From positions 1 to 64,000 of the forward strand of contig JAVXUO010001129.1 in the NCBI GenBank assembly GCA_033065855.1: a stretch of 64,000 bases of DNA, written 5' to 3'. The stretch is from Escallonia rubra (Eukaryota > Streptophyta > Magnoliopsida > Escalloniales > Escalloniaceae). The position numbers and the translations under genes were made by a program. Shown piece by piece: positions 34,011 to 46,559 of the stretch (position 1 is the first letter of the stretch; every line of letters begins with the position of its first letter). The notes below the pieces were generated by a model that was not told the origin of the DNA, ran no database searches, and saw nothing but the letters and a program-made list of their open reading frames with translations.

Positions 34011-35080
34011 ATAAGTTTTTCAGGGCAGATATTTTTGCAGACATACATTTCTCCAGAGTGGACAACCTCGGGCTAGTTCTTGGGTATGGAGAAGTATCTT
34101 GGTAGGCCATAGAGATTTGACACATGGAGTTCAATGGCATATTGGCGATCGATGCTCAATTTATGTCTGGATGGATTGGAGGTTACCGAATGTCCCACCT
34201 TCCCAGTTAATGTTGTATCGTATTAATACTAATGCCAAAAGGACAGTGAGTGATCTGTTCCTCTTGAACTTCCGTACATGGAATATGGCATGTATTCTCC
34301 AGCTCTTCCCGATGCCTATTACTACCCAATTATTTCAACTTCATCTTCTCCTTTCTGGCTCTGTTGATCAAATTCACTGGCCTTTTGCTAAACATGAGAA
34401 ATTTTTGGTACATCAAGCTTATAAATTCATCCTGCAAAAGTCAACTGGCTTGCACACCCCTCCTCTCCTGGCCTCTGGACAAAGCTATGGAAGTTGCCGA
34501 TTCCTGAGAAATTTAAATTCTTCATTTGGCAACTTGTGCATCAAAGATTGCCTCTGCGATCTGAGCTCATTAAAAGAAATTGTGCAATTTCGGATGTCTG
34601 CCCTTTGTGTTCTATTGATGCTGAAACTCATCATCATTTGTTCTTGAACTGCCCTTGTATTAAAAACTTATGAAATACTTGGTTGTTACATAAAAGACCA
34701 AGTTCTTTTCATAGTCTTTCTCTCTCACAGTGGATAGGTCACCGGCTTGTCCTACCTCTCCATTCTCACGTGGAAGACTTTTTCTGTATGGTAGGGATTA
34801 TGATAGTCCTATGACACATTTGTGAAGCTAGAAAGGACTCTGTCTTCTGGTAGTTGCCATTTTTTATTGCCTCGACTTCGAGCACATGTGTGCGTTACTT
34901 TTGATCAAATATGAGCAACACAACAGTTCAAGCACAGAGTAACAAAAGCTTTGGATTCTCATCCTTGGATGACTAGGTGGGTCATGCTAGTTTCACTCAT
35001 TTATCCTTTTCATTTTTCTGCCACATGCACTTGTACTACACTTCCTCAACCCGTCTTCTATGCTGCGGCTATTCACACTC

Positions 35081-35190
35081 ATAGTTATTAAAGGCGCAGG
35101 TGCACCTAAGGCGCAAAGGGTTCCTGGAGCCTAGGCGCAAGCGCACGCCTTTTTGAAGTGAGGCGCAAAACAAAAATAAATAAATATTAG
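35081..35190. repeat. GGCGCA-rich interspersed repeat end
   Basis: AAAGGCGCAGGTGCACCTAAGGCGC, GCCTAGGCGCAAGCGCACGCC and GAGGCGCAAAAC form a palindrome-rich block of a type common in plant non-autonomous transposons. No partner end was found. Confidence 0.35.
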
Positions 35191-35534
35191 TGCATTAAAC
35201 CAATAAAATCACGTAAAAAAAATTTAGAACATGCCAATTTAACCAATTTTCAATTCTAGAAAAAGTTTCAAATCCAATGAGAAGTAGTTAATCCTAAGTG
35301 AATATGACAACGTCATCCTCATCATCAGTGATGGCTAAAGCAACAATGTTTTCCTCAAAATGTAATCATAGGCTCCAAGTCTGGTAGAGATTTCTCCTCA
35401 ATTTCATAATCTTTGTCTACAAGGTGAAGTGAAGGAGTAGATTTGCTTAAATGAGAGTAACAATTGGGGACGGGGCGCTAGCATAATGAACAACAATAAG
35501 AGAATCAATTGATTTGGGATTTTAGGTCTTTTTG

Positions 35535-35940
35535 TGTAATATCCCGAACTTCGGGAGCCGGTTAAAATAACCATCTGGGCTCCGAAAAATAAACAGGCAA
35601 TAATGTTGAGCAATGCTTGGGTGTTAGTAGGGTATCGAAGTTTTAAAAAGATTTCGGGGCAAAAATGTAAATTTCAAAACTTTGGGGGCATAATTGTAAA
35701 TCAATGTTTTGGTGATGAAAAATAATAAAATGAGTGATAGTGTATGTTTTAGTGACATTTAATTAAATTAATAAATATTAGAAGAATCTTGGGGCAAAAG
35801 TGCAATGTGAAAATTCCGGGGTCATTTTGTAAATTTTGGAACTTGAGAGGTTATTTTGTAAATTTTGAAAATTTAGCCTTATGTGTCAAATTTTCAGAAA
35901 TTTCGGGTAAGGAGATGCCACCTCCTGTGATGAGTAACCT
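35535..35940. repeat. Possible LTR remnant
   Basis: TGTAATATCCCGAACTTCGGG is a common way for plant LTRs to begin. It is followed by repeated GGGGCAAAAATGTAAATTT-like phrases (35655, 35690, 35795, 35820). No CA end, primer site or duplication could be fixed, so this is tentative. Confidence 0.3.
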
Positions 35941-36000
35941 GATGTATTTTTTTTTATGTTAGTTTGGTTCTATCCTAAATGGAAAGAAAGAAAACAAAAA

Positions 36001-36965
36001 GGGATAATTACATTAATGTTCCTGAGGTTAGGGTAAAATTATAGTCAAGGACATTAAGTTTTAAAATGTAACATACGCTGACAAAAAACTCCCTAATTTT
36101 GTAACACTTGTATCCATCTGTTAGGGCTCCGTCAAATTAGTGTATTTTTTTATGACGTTATTGTTACGTATTTTCAAAATGGCAATACTGCCTTTATACT
36201 GAATAATTTAAAAAAATTTAATTTAGAATTTCAAACCTTAATTTGAAAATTAGGATTTTTTTACAAACCCTAATTTCAAAACTTAACTATTTTTCTTAAC
36301 TAATTTCAAAATTAGGGTTTTTTACTCTTCAAATTAGGATTTGTAAAAAAACCCTAATTTGACACCATCCCCACTACAAGCCCCTTATCCTTCATCTGAA
36401 ATAAAAAATACCCAGACTAACCACTATAGACACCCAAAGTACCAACACCCATTGCCAAAACCCTTAAGGTCCCAACCACCAAGGCCTCTTTAAAATTTTC
36501 ACCAGCCCACCACCCTCATCGTGACTGTGGGTGTGCAATTATTGGAGGTGGCGGTGGTGGCTGGGAGACTACGACTTGAGACGATGCTTGATGGTGGCCG
36601 TGGGTCTACGACTAGAGGTGACTGGAGGCAATTGTTGGGCAGTAGTGGTAGCCGTTGGCGGCAGATTGGTGGCTGTGCTGTGGGAGGTGGCTGTCAGTGT
36701 GATTGGGTTCGAGAAAGAATTGCGGTGTATGTGTGTGCATGATGATGTGTGTGTGTTGATATGCATGATGACTAATGTGTACGTGAGATGGTGGCCATGG
36801 GTTTGTAGCCGGCGTGATTGGTGGCTACCAGCGTGACTGGAGGCGATTGGTGGCTGTCGGCGCGACTGGAGGCGATTGGTGGCTAAATATGAATCGTGCA
36901 GATGCTGAAAGGGATTCCATTAGTGCTGGTGGTGTTGGTTGTGTGTGTGTGTGTGAGAGAGAGAG

Positions 36966-37026
<61 letters not shown>

Positions 37027-37241
37027 AGAGACAAAGAGATGAAAAGAGAGGAGAGAGAAAAGAGATAAAATAAGATGGAATTTCAATTTCAATTTCATTT
37101 AGGGGCAATAAGGTCTTTTTGTCAAATTCATTATGTATTTTCGTATTCCCTTTGGTCAACGGGCATAAGTGTAATTTGTCCAAACTAATGGATACGCTTG
37201 TAATTTCACCCTAACCTCAGGGATATTGCTGTAATTGTCCC
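36001..37241. mobile_element. MULE-type TIR element (1.24 kb) with 9-bp duplication
   Basis: The left end GGGATAATTACATTAATGTT then CCTGAGGTTAGGGTAAAATTA mirrors the right end (inverse GGGACAATTACAGCAATATC then CCTGAGGTTAGGGTGAAATTA). Flanks are AAACAAAAA (35992-36000) and AAACAAAAT (37242-37250), an 8/9 match. The interior has short tandem GGAGGCGATTGGTGGCT units (36810-36890), a (GT)n-(GA)n microsatellite (36938-37030) and no gene. Confidence 0.7.
36938..37031. repeat. (GT)n-(GA)n compound microsatellite
   Basis: GTGTGTGTG passes directly into a long GAGAGA run inside the MULE-type element. The minus-strand frames through it are artefacts (SLSLSL). Confidence 0.9.
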
Positions 37242-37647
37242 AAACAAAATTAGGGTTCGTTTGATTTGTAATCTTTAGCGAAAAACAAATATTATTTTCA
37301 AAATTTGGCAGATCATTTTCCTGTGTTTCTTCAGGTGCATACAATTGTGGTTTCCGACATCCGTTTAATCTTGCAAGAGCAAGATTGGATGTTAGAACAC
37401 CTAATCGATATCGTGTACTTGGAGAAATATATATGGGGAGGTGCATACAAATTTTCCATAGACTGCATGAGTCGTTAATTATTCTATAGAAATGTGCTTT
37501 TTTGAATAAGATAGAACCACTACCAATTAGAGAATGGAAGGGGTATAGATAGATGTTGTCAAATGCATGCATTCATTTACATATCAACCCAACCTGACTA
37601 TATTTTGGTTTTAGTTTATAGTGCTATGTAATAATACCAGTGATCAT

Positions 37648-39840
37648 GTCGCTTGATCAAAGTTGGATGAAAGAAAATGATGATGATTTCAAAAATCACG
37701 TCGATGAGTTTCTCGAGTTTGCTTATCCTCATCATGCATATATTAACTTTGAGAAGATAAGGTATCGTTTAGAAGCGGTGAGTTATTGTATTGGAGAAAA
37801 GGAATGGTGGTAAAAATATCATCTTCCTTTATATGGTTTGACGAGTGGATACAGATGGTGGATTCAACATGGGGAAACAATAATATTGTCATCCAACACC
37901 GCTAGTCAACCTAAAGCTAGGGAAGATGCACGGTATGACTACCGAGATATGGTTATAGATGCTGGACATACAAAAGTTAACTGGGGCGACTGCTGCAATG
38001 ATGACCAGGCACAAGAACCGAATGAGCATGCTCATCAGATTTGTGATTTATTAACAGACGCTGAGGAGCCATTGTGGGATAAAAATTAAGAAGTGAACAA
38101 GGATGTCTTCAGTTAGTAGGTTATTATGGTTGAAATTGGACAACAGGTTGAGTGAGAAAGGATTTGACGAGATTTGACGTTTATCAAGAAAATTTTGGCA
38201 GAGAGTGAGAAGCTGCCACTGTCATATTATGATGCCAAAAAGATGATATGAGATGATAGATGCTTGCTATAATGATTGTGTACATTCTTGGAAAGAGAAT
38301 AAGAAATTTAACAAATGTTCAGTCTGTGATCGTCTAAGGTACAAGCTGAACAAAGAGAAAAAGTAAAACATAGCATGGATGGTATTGCAATATTTTCCAC
38401 TTATGTCAAGGCTTCAGAGGATATATTACTCCTCCAAAATTGCCGAACATATGAGGGCTCATAGTGACACACGTAGCAATGATGCCAATGTGATGACACA
38501 CCTTACTAATGGAGAGGCTTGGAAGGACTTTGATTGCTGACATCTAACTTTTGCTCAGAAAGTTCGGAATGCTAGACTTCGTTTGGCAACCAATATGTTT
38601 AATCACTTTGGAAAGTCTGACACGCCTTACTCCACATAACCTATTAGTATTGTCCCGTATAATTTTGACCTAGAATGTGCATGAAGAAGCCTCACATGTT
38701 TTTGTCATTGCTTATTGCAGAGCCGAAGAGTCCTAGTAAGGACATAGATGTGTATTTAATGCCGCTAATTGAGGAGTTCAAAGTGTCATGAAATTATGGA
38801 GTTGAAACTTATGATGCATCTCTTAACCAGAACTTTCAAATGAGGGTTACATTGTTGTGGACTACGCACAAATTTTCTGCATTAAAAATGACGTGTAGCT
38901 AGAGTACACATGGAAAGTTAGCATGTCTTGCTTGGATGGGCGTGAACTCTGATTTTATGGTAAAGCACGACAAAAAAGGCTTCGTAGTTCAAATGTCATC
39001 GTAAGTTGTTTCCGCCTAATCATCATTTTCTTCTGCAGAAGGATAAGTTTGATGGAACAATAGAGTGTGAGGTTATCACAATAGACTGTGATGCAGTGCT
39101 TTCACACCTATAGGCACTTGATGCTGACATACCAAATAGAAAAGGTTCAGCGGATCAGAAGATTCTAGGATATGTAAAAGAACACAATTGAAAAAAGCAT
39201 TTTTTGGGAGTTAAGTTATTGGGGGACACTTATTATTGAAATCAACATGGATGTCATGCACATTTAGAATAATCTTTTTGATAAATTTTTTAACAAAGTG
39301 ATGAATGTGAAGGAAAAATCGAAAGATACTATAAAGCAAGGAAAGATCTGCGCAAAGGTTAAGGGTACGGCGTGAGTTGCATCCTGTGCAAGTCAGCAGT
39401 GAGACGATACTCCCGAAAGCACCATATTGTTTAGACAAGAAGTAAGTAGAAATGTGTGTCAGTGGGTTAAAATTTTGAAGATTCTGGATAGGTATGCATC
39501 CAATATTTCTCGTTAATGATTCAGGGTGTAAGTTTCAAGGGATGAAGATTCACAACTGTCTTGTAGTCAGCTAGTCCATGCCGTCGAACTTATACTCGGT
39601 GGCTAAGGTGAAGAGTATAGAGCTGACACAGTATACGCCCTTCTAAACTGTGAAGAAGTTTCATCTTTTGTTGAGTAAGCTAATGTCTTCATATAGTTAT
39701 TATAAACACTTGAAAACGAGAGAGAGTTCAGTTGCTCTCAAATCCCTGATCCCACAGGACTTGAATTTTATTGAAAAGCACAATTTGTTGAGTGGTTCAT
39801 AAAATGTGTAAGTGTGAAGCCAAACTATGCTCATATAATG
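37648..39840 (+). pseudogene. CACTA Tnp2 transposase remnant
   Basis: The frame opens MSLDQSWMKENDDDFKNHVD and continues HLPLYGLTSGYRWWIQHGE, the transposase-associated domain of Tnp2. Downstream fragments follow the family order across shifted frames: EPNEHAHQICDLLTDAEEPL, LAESEKLPLSYYDAKKMI, TNGEAWKDFD, NARLRLATNMFNHFGKSDTPYST, VPYNFDLE, EINMDVMHI-NNLFDKFFN, DRYASNIS and a final FVEWFIKCV. Many stops and shifts make it non-coding. It fixes the element's orientation as plus. Confidence 0.85.
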
Positions 39841-39856
39841 ATGTGATTACTTACTA

Positions 39857-40290
39857 TCCTAATACATCTTTATTTTTTGTATCTTCTATAATATGTTCAA
39901 TTAATCGACAAACCAGTTGAGACAGGTGCTTGGTCAACTTGATTAGTGTCAACCTCAATGTCATAGTCAATTGGCTTTCTTTTGGATTTGATAATAGCAA
40001 ATCGATGAGATTTAGTATTTGAGACATCTTCTGCATAGAACACTTGTAAAACTTGACTAGCAAACACAAATGGTTCATCTAATCCAATTCTTGACTTAAT
40101 ATTGACATTTACCATCACTTGTGAGCTAACATGCAGTCATGTATTGCATTTTGTATCAAACCAGGTACATTTGAACATTACCAAGTGATTTTGGCTGCGG
40201 AGATGTGATAGCTCAATAATCTCATCAAGCTTTCCCTAAAAATCCAGGCAATTATAATAATAACAGTCGCCGTTGACGAAGTCTCCACTA
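39857..40290 (-). pseudogene. Inverted DUF4216 segment of the CACTA Tnp2
   Basis: On the minus strand KLDEIIELSHLRSQNHLVMF, KCTWFDTKCNT and RIGLDEPFVFASQVLQVFYAED match the DUF4216 region, which normally follows the EWF-KxxV block of Tnp2 on the same strand. Here it is the next segment in position but inverted, between plus-strand Tnp2 and TnpA remains. This indicates a local inversion of about 0.4 kb. Confidence 0.7.
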
Positions 40291-40419
40291 TTTTGGGTTT
40301 GTTTTGTTCGGTCATGATGTTTTTTGTTAAACCTAAACCCATTGGCGATAAAGCCTCGATGACAAGTATACTCTTTACTAAGGCCTTGAGCTAATAGTTT
40401 CAAGCAGAATGTTCAAATG

Positions 40420-42100
40420 AATAACGAGGATGACGATCTTCTTGTTCAACCAACTGGTCATCAAAGAGAAAAATTTGTAGATGTTGAGGAGAAAAATGTA
40501 GAAAGTGTTAAAGAAGGTTAGGATGACTCTCAACATGAAGAGGATGAAGATATTGGGATGTCTTCTAAGGAAGATGATTGACTTGTAATACGTAACTTGT
40601 AATATCCACGTAATTTTTTAATAGTGCACTCCTATTTGCCTATTTTCATGTACTTGATTACTCCATATTGCAAGATGTTACCTTATTTGTTCCTCCATTT
40701 CATAGTAAAGAATCAACACACTAACTTAATATTGTCATAAAGTTTCTTATTTCATTTATGCATAGATTATTGGGCAGTTACGGTCGCGATGGACAACGAG
40801 CTGCATCTGCGCTGATTACGCCGATTGTGCCGATAGCAGAGGCCAACGGTTCAGGTGGTAACAATACACAGAGTATCATCATCCAGCACCCCCAGCCCCA
40901 GCCGTCCCAGCCTTCTGCTTCATCTCCAGCTTCGACATCAGTCATAATCATTATTACCTTGCACTTTCTTATTAATCTTTACTTTGTATTTCAAAAAATT
41001 TATACTTTATTTTATAACATCTCTTCAAAGCCGTGGACCCACACATGAGGTGCTTTTAGATTCCTAATGGAAAGAATAGCTAATATGATTATGCAGATTA
41101 TTCTTGTTAACTTATTTCATCTTATCAGCTTTCTCGAGCTTGTGGCCATTACAAAAAATGGTGTTACTGTGAAGGGTCGATTTTTGGAGCCATACTCTTA
41201 TTTGATGGATTGGGATTTTAGAAAGATAGAGGGGTTGTGGAGGAGTTTCGAGTATAACAACTTTAAAAGTTAATGTTTGGTAAAATGTGTACTATGAAGT
41301 TCATTAACTAATTATAATGTTTTCATAATAGCCGGAGGGCTTTGATTTTTCATCGACAGAGCAAGAGGCTATGGGGAGAGAGGCATTCTTTGGTCGCATA
41401 GCAAGAAATTATTGGCGGTGACTACATGATGCACGTGAACAAGCACATAAGATGTTACCTGCAGATGCACCAATAGAGGAGTGAAAATGGTTTCCCCCTC
41501 ATTGGATCTTAGCTACAGTTTGGTTGCATCTTGTTAACATGTGGATGTCTGATCCTTCTTGGGAGGTGAAAAATAAGAGTGGGAGGGCAAACAAAGCCAA
41601 CCAAGATCGGACTCACACGGGAGGGTCAATGCCTCAAGATGTTGTTAGATATAGGACTGCGAGAACCCAAGTTTGGATGCACAGGTGCGAGCTTTGTCAT
41701 ACTGGAAGACCCACAAGAGGAGAGTGGATAAAAATAAAGATCATTATGTAGGAGCATTTGTTTTTAAGGTTTCAAAGAATGTTTTTAAATTCTATGATAA
41801 AATTAACTTTGAATTTTGGATGTGTTCATTGCTTATCAGTTGATCATACATTAACCCTTTAGATTGTTTTCTAATCATTTTGCAAGCTGCATTTGGTGTA
41901 ATGTTGTTGTCTAATCGTGCTTTTGGTCAATCATCAGGCTCCTTAGGTAAAAGTGTTGATGGATTAAAGTTGTGGCTAGATACATCGGGGGTCGTCGATC
42001 TGAAAAAAGCCCGTGAATGCAACATCAGCTTGACTGCATGTGCCGTGATAAGATCATTTTCACCCTCTATTGCCCACACAAAGAAAGCTGACTCATAGGA
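40420..42100 (+). pseudogene. Tnp2 acidic tail and TnpA-like (PF03004-type) remnant
   Basis: NEDDDLLVQPTGHQREKFVD followed by acidic residues (40420-40580) resembles the acidic Tnp2 tail. From 40758 a second reading region carries a Gln/Pro/Ser-rich N-terminal segment. Spliced or broken blocks then give KNGVTVKGRFLEPYSY, GREAFFGRIARNYWR and MSDPSWEVKNKSGRANKANQ then HTGGS, ending with GRPTRGEW. The W-x-K-S-x-x-A-K/N-x-x-N...HTGGS order is the hallmark of the second CACTA protein (transposase_24 type), which binds subterminal repeats. Stops interrupt it. Confidence 0.7.
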
Positions 42101-42609
42101 TGAGATACACCTGTCAGGTACAAATATGTTTACGTTTATCAAGTCAATCTTAATTGGTTAAGTATTCTTACACACTCTATTGTGTACGTTTTTTTAATAT
42201 AGGGAAGTTCTTCCCAACCCGATATTAATAAAGTGACTGGTGAAGACATGGACGACAACGAGCAAGATCCGATGCCGTTTTGGACGACGACTTAACCATA
42301 TTTCTTTTTTCCCCTCCCCTCCTGAATATTTCAGCCCCTTCCCTCTCGGTCCCTTATGACTTTGAACTTGTTATGCTATGCATTCGTCCCCTCAGTTGGG
42401 AAACAAAATTGCCAAAGAAACATTGTATATATTTGTGTCAAAGTAGATGGATATTGATGATCACTGTGAATGAATCGTTGATTAAGGTTGATGGATCAAC
42501 ATTAGATGGATTGTGATGATTGTGGATGTATTTCAATGTTTAAGTAAATTGAATTATAGGAAGCAAGTTCGGATATTAAAAAATAAAAAAGAATTTAAAT
42601 CTTTTTTTA

Positions 42610-43060
42610 TTCTATCGATGAACTTTTAACGACGGATATTCAGTCGCTAAAAGTACAGTAAATAGATTCGCGATGCCATTTTTAGTGACGAACTATATGT
42701 CGCTAAAATCCTTTTAACGTTATCCCAACTAACTTTTAGCTCGCTAAAAGTCCGACTCTATATTGATGAAATGTTCATCGCTAAAAGGCTTTTTAATTCA
42801 GTTCCGAGAAGATAAAGGAAAACATAAAAAACCCTGAACTACCTTTAGCGGCAGAATAGTCCGTTGCTAAAGTAATTAAATCCGTCTGTAGAATTGCAAT
42901 TTTCACCTACAGTCTAATTCTGTCGCTGATCTTTTAACGATGCGGTTTTAACCAACAGAGTTTTACTGACAGATGTTACGTCGAAAAAAGTCTTTAGCGA
43001 AGGAAATACCACTCTTAGCAACGGAAAAACATGTCGCTGAAAATGTGTTTTCTTGTAGGA
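42610..43060. repeat. CACTA right subterminal repeats
   Basis: GCGACGGA-, TCGCTAAAAG- and GTCGCTAAAA-type motifs recur in both orientations up to the terminal CTTGTAGGA. In En/Spm such short repeats are the binding sites of TnpA. Confidence 0.75.
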
Positions 43061-43584
43061 TATTGTGAACTTCTACTTGTTGACCTGCTAACTTTGCAGG
43101 TAGCGTTGTAGCATGCTATGTCCACGTACAATACACGTGCTTCTTTTACTAGTCTATATCTATACATATATAAAAGCACGCATGTGGTTAAATGACTAAT
43201 CTTTTCTTTTTTCCGTAAAATACCCTTCTCTAATTGATTTCTCCATAAAATGTTAAGAGTGAGTAAAGTCATTTTTGACTTATAACATTTCTTTCCCATT
43301 AAATACCCTTTTTTTTGGAGTTGAGGTTTATTAAAATATAAGGGTCTTTTTGACTTCTTATACGATATCAAACATTTTTACTGAACTACCCTTATTGGAG
43401 CATAGAGTCTTATTAGATATATGGGTTACTATGACTTTTACTCCAAAAAGGAAAAGAAAAAAAAAAACCAAACCTATATAGTCATGCATGGTCTCCAAAA
43501 CCCAGCTCACCCATGTGCCTCCATTCACGTTAAACCATAGCCCCCATTATTGCCTCCATTGTTCAAAAAATTCTAAAGAGAAAG

Positions 43585-45640
43585 CTTTAAGGTGAAAGGT
43601 AATTTTTGAATAGCTTCAATTCCTTGTGGCTTTTGTTCTTGCCTTTTGTTTTTATGTTTTTTAAACGATTATAGGGATTCTTTGTATTTATAGTTTTTTT
43701 GTGTGTGAGATTTTGTATGGGATTAACAAAGATGATATATTGAACAAAATCTGGAACTGGACAACTCAAACTTGAATTTACCTGTAGAAGAAAGTGTTTT
43801 CTTGGAGAGGAGAACTTCAAAGGCTTGACCTTGGTGGTGCGCATGAATTGATATTATTATTTAGCCTATACTCTTCACACGTTGAAACCTAGGACCTATC
43901 TGTTGGTTTTCCTTATGGTTGAGGTAAGAATTTGCATATTCGCTCCATGTGCGGAGCCATGCAATATTCAAGGTGTAGGTACTTAATTCATGCGATATTC
44001 ACCGCGTGAAGAAAAGTCAGCAACATCAATTCCGTTGCTTCGAATTTGAGGATTTAGAAGCTTCTCTGTACAAGAGATTGGAGCCTGTCCATTTGGCTGA
44101 AAACCTGTAGATCGCAATTGGGCAGAGTTGGAAAGGGAACAATGAGACGGATGAATGGCAGTCAAGTAAATAGATGAAATCCCACAAAGGTATACGCCAG
44201 TTTGGCAGGAACGAAAACTTAAAAAGAAACAGAAATAGAAAAAGATAACTACATATGTCGTGGGTTAACAAAGTCAGAAGCCAGGCCTGACCGAAGGGAG
44301 GATTAAACAAACTCATAATATCTTATCTCAATTTATAGAGAAATCACATAGTCGACATACTTATGCCTACCATACCAGGATACCTACCTCCTACTCCTAC
44401 ATTAAAATGAATATTATAGACCATGTTGACCAAAAACTTCAAGTTTTCTGCCAATAAATTTGCCACTCGCAATTAGGAATCATACCACCATGATGAATGA
44501 AGCTTCTAGATGCAACATTATAGGTGGCGGTGGCCTATAGGAGTGTGTTACTTCATAGTTTGTAGAGCCAGAGATAGTATCCTGTAATGCTCCTAGGAAG
44601 TCAACCTTCTTCTGTTCTATTTGCTGCAACATTCACAGCATGCCATTCATCGCTTCTCTTTTAGCAAGATACTTGATCCTAATGCTTTAGATTCAACTAA
44701 AATCTACTTTATGCATCCCATGAAAGAAGGTAAAAGGGCAACGTGAGGCAAGCTTCACGACCTTGCTTTATCTAATTATTCATCAAAATACTCATCCCCC
44801 AGAGTAAAAATCTAAGGGAAGGACAATAACTCTATTTGGAGACAAATTACTAGAAGTCTCAATATCTAAACAACTGAAGCAATAATTTGCTCACAAGTAT
44901 GGCATTACACCAAGTAAAAATAACCTTAAAGTCTCTATTTTGATCCCCTAACATCTATCTTTCTTAAATTCCTGGAGAACTAGATTTTAAGGTTAACTTT
45001 AGTCCAACACGATATATATCACGTGTATATATACACGTGTATATATACACGCGTTATTAACCTTGAAGGTTAACTTGGAAAATGCAGCCCTCGACCTCAT
45101 GCAGTCCACAATAGAAAGCATATTTAACTTTCCCCTAGGAAGACCACTCTCCCTGGTACCTTCACAACTTCTTTCCGAACAAGGTTATTAAATAAGCTTC
45201 AAGAGGAAAGGTAATTTCTTGCCTTTTGTTTTAACTTATGTAAAGATTATGGGGGTTGTGTATTTGTAAATTTTGCATGTGTGTTTCTCATGCGTGTATT
45301 TGTATAGATTATAGGCACTATGCGTGTGTCTTCAAGGAGTATGCACGTGTCTTCAAAGGAGAAAGCCTCTGCATGCATGCGTAGATCTACTAAATAGAAA
45401 ACAAAAAAAAGGATCTGCATGAAACTGAATTTGGGTGCAAAAGAAAGATTTATAATATGAACTATCCTACCCCTTCATCCCAACAATACCCTCTTGGCAG
45501 GCACCTAGCATAACACCATCAACTTGGAAGAAAGCTTCAAGGGAAAGGTAAACCAAAAGCCACCAAATCCTCTGCATACTTTCATTCACGTTATTAACCT
45601 TGAAGGTTAACTTGGAAGATGCTTGCAGTTCAGTTCCTCC
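43585..45640. repeat. Internal repeated modules in gene-free DNA
   Basis: A GAAAGGTAATTT...CTTGCCTTTTGTTTT module at 43593-43660 recurs at 45205-45240. A second module, TTATTAACCTTGAAGGTTAA then CTTGGAARATGC, occurs at 45053 and 45592 and contains a near-perfect palindrome. A third, ACGTGTATATATACACGTG, at 45020-45050 is palindromic. No genes are supported. Confidence 0.5.
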
Positions 45641-45856
45641 ACCTGTTCTCTGCATATATCAGTTACACTTTTTTGTTTATATACCTACTTCAACTTGCTT
45701 TCAGCTTCTTCCATTTGGTAAAACCCGTGGGTGAGTAATAGAATGGTCAACTGAGGCATATAATGAGACTTTGGGTATTTTTTTTTATAGCTTAGTTTAG
45801 CAGTATAGGCATGAAAAGTGTGTATGATAAGGTGAGGATTTATCCATGTTTAGCGA

Positions 45857-46249
45857 AGCCATCTCCCACCTGTGAGCACCACCATGCCAATCCTCGGCCC
45901 TCACCAACACCACCAAGCCAATTCACACACCATCGCGTCAATGGTAGGAAAAAATTAGAAAGAAGTAGTGTGTGTGTGTGTGTGTGAGTGAGAGAGAGAG
46001 AGAGAGAGAATAAGAAGAAGAAGAAGAAGAAGGAAAAAAGGCACTGACGATAGATCCAATAGCCGTCATCAGGCAGACCATTGTCGATAGAAGCCATCTC
46101 CCACCCGCGAGTAGTACCATATACGCCAATTCAGAGCCCTCACCAATACCACCCTTATGAGACCACCAAGCCAATTCACACACCATCAAGCCAATGGTAG
46201 AACAAATTGGAAAGAAGGACTGCGTGTGTGTGTGTGTGTGTGTGTGAGT

Positions 46250-46289
<40 letters not shown>

Positions 46290-46330
46290 AGAAGAAGAAG
46301 ACCAAATGCCCCAACTGCCAAATAATAGGA
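45857..46330. repeat. Two tandem ~237-bp units ending in (GT)n-(GA)n
   Basis: GAAGCCATCTCCCACC starts units at about 45857 and 46091. Both pass through CACCAAGCCAATTCACACACC and end in a GT then GA microsatellite and GAAGAAGAAG. The minus-strand frames of 76-149 codons are repeat artefacts. Confidence 0.8.
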
Positions 46331-46559
46331 AAGAAAGAAAACTCCACTCTGTTTGCTTCCTTTGGCTACGTGATATATTGAATACATTTGACAATTGATG
46401 GTCCATGGACCATCCTATGTGGGGGTGGTTACATGATCAACATCAAAGAGGCAGAAAAGATCAAGAAGTGGTATAACGGTTACATATATCTTTTAATGCT
46501 CATAAATTATGTATAAATTTTTTCCTTGCATAATAATATCAGCTAATAGTTTGTGATGT

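Larger units (their letters stand above)
31960..34960 (+). pseudogene. LINE (L1-clade) pol fragment, split by a solo LTR
   Basis: From 31976 the frame gives ISHLVYADDVYLFLSLE, the reverse-transcriptase YADD catalytic box (32069-32080). Thumb and connection motifs follow: [47 protein letters not shown]. After an insertion at 32687-34010 the protein resumes with FQGRYFCRHTFLQSG and SSWVWRSILVGHRDLTHGVQW. The zinc-binding zf-RVT region (KLWKLPIPEKFKFFIW, CPLCSIDAETHHHLFLNCPC, 34485-34655) comes next, then a FFCMVGIMIV-like tail. Multiple stops and frame changes make it dead. The 5' end (ORF1, endonuclease, RT palm start) is missing, as in 5'-truncated insertions. Confidence 0.88.
37640..43060 (+). 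mobile_element. Decayed autonomous-type CACTA (En/Spm) element
   Basis: It contains Tnp2-like and TnpA-like remains in order. The right end has TTTTAGCGAC-type subterminal repeats (42620-43030) and a terminus CTTGTAGGA (43052-43060), a degraded inverse of CACTACAAG. The left CACTA terminus is not visible; sequence between the MULE-type element and 37640 lacks it. The same subterminal motif occurs in both CACTA elements at 54-60 kb, so all belong to one family. Confidence 0.75.

Noticed and set aside
36372..36383. CACTACAAGCCC as the missing left end of the 37.6-kb CACTA element
   Set aside because: It lies inside the MULE-type element 36001-37241, lacks the following AAA and has no subterminal AGCGACGG repeats.
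36825..37183. Ser/Leu-rich minus-strand ORFs
   Set aside because: They are translations of the (GA)n microsatellite.
45840..46406. Minus-strand ORFs of 76-149 codons with Ser-Leu and Thr-His runs
   Set aside because: They are translations of the tandem 237-bp units and their GT/GA tracts.
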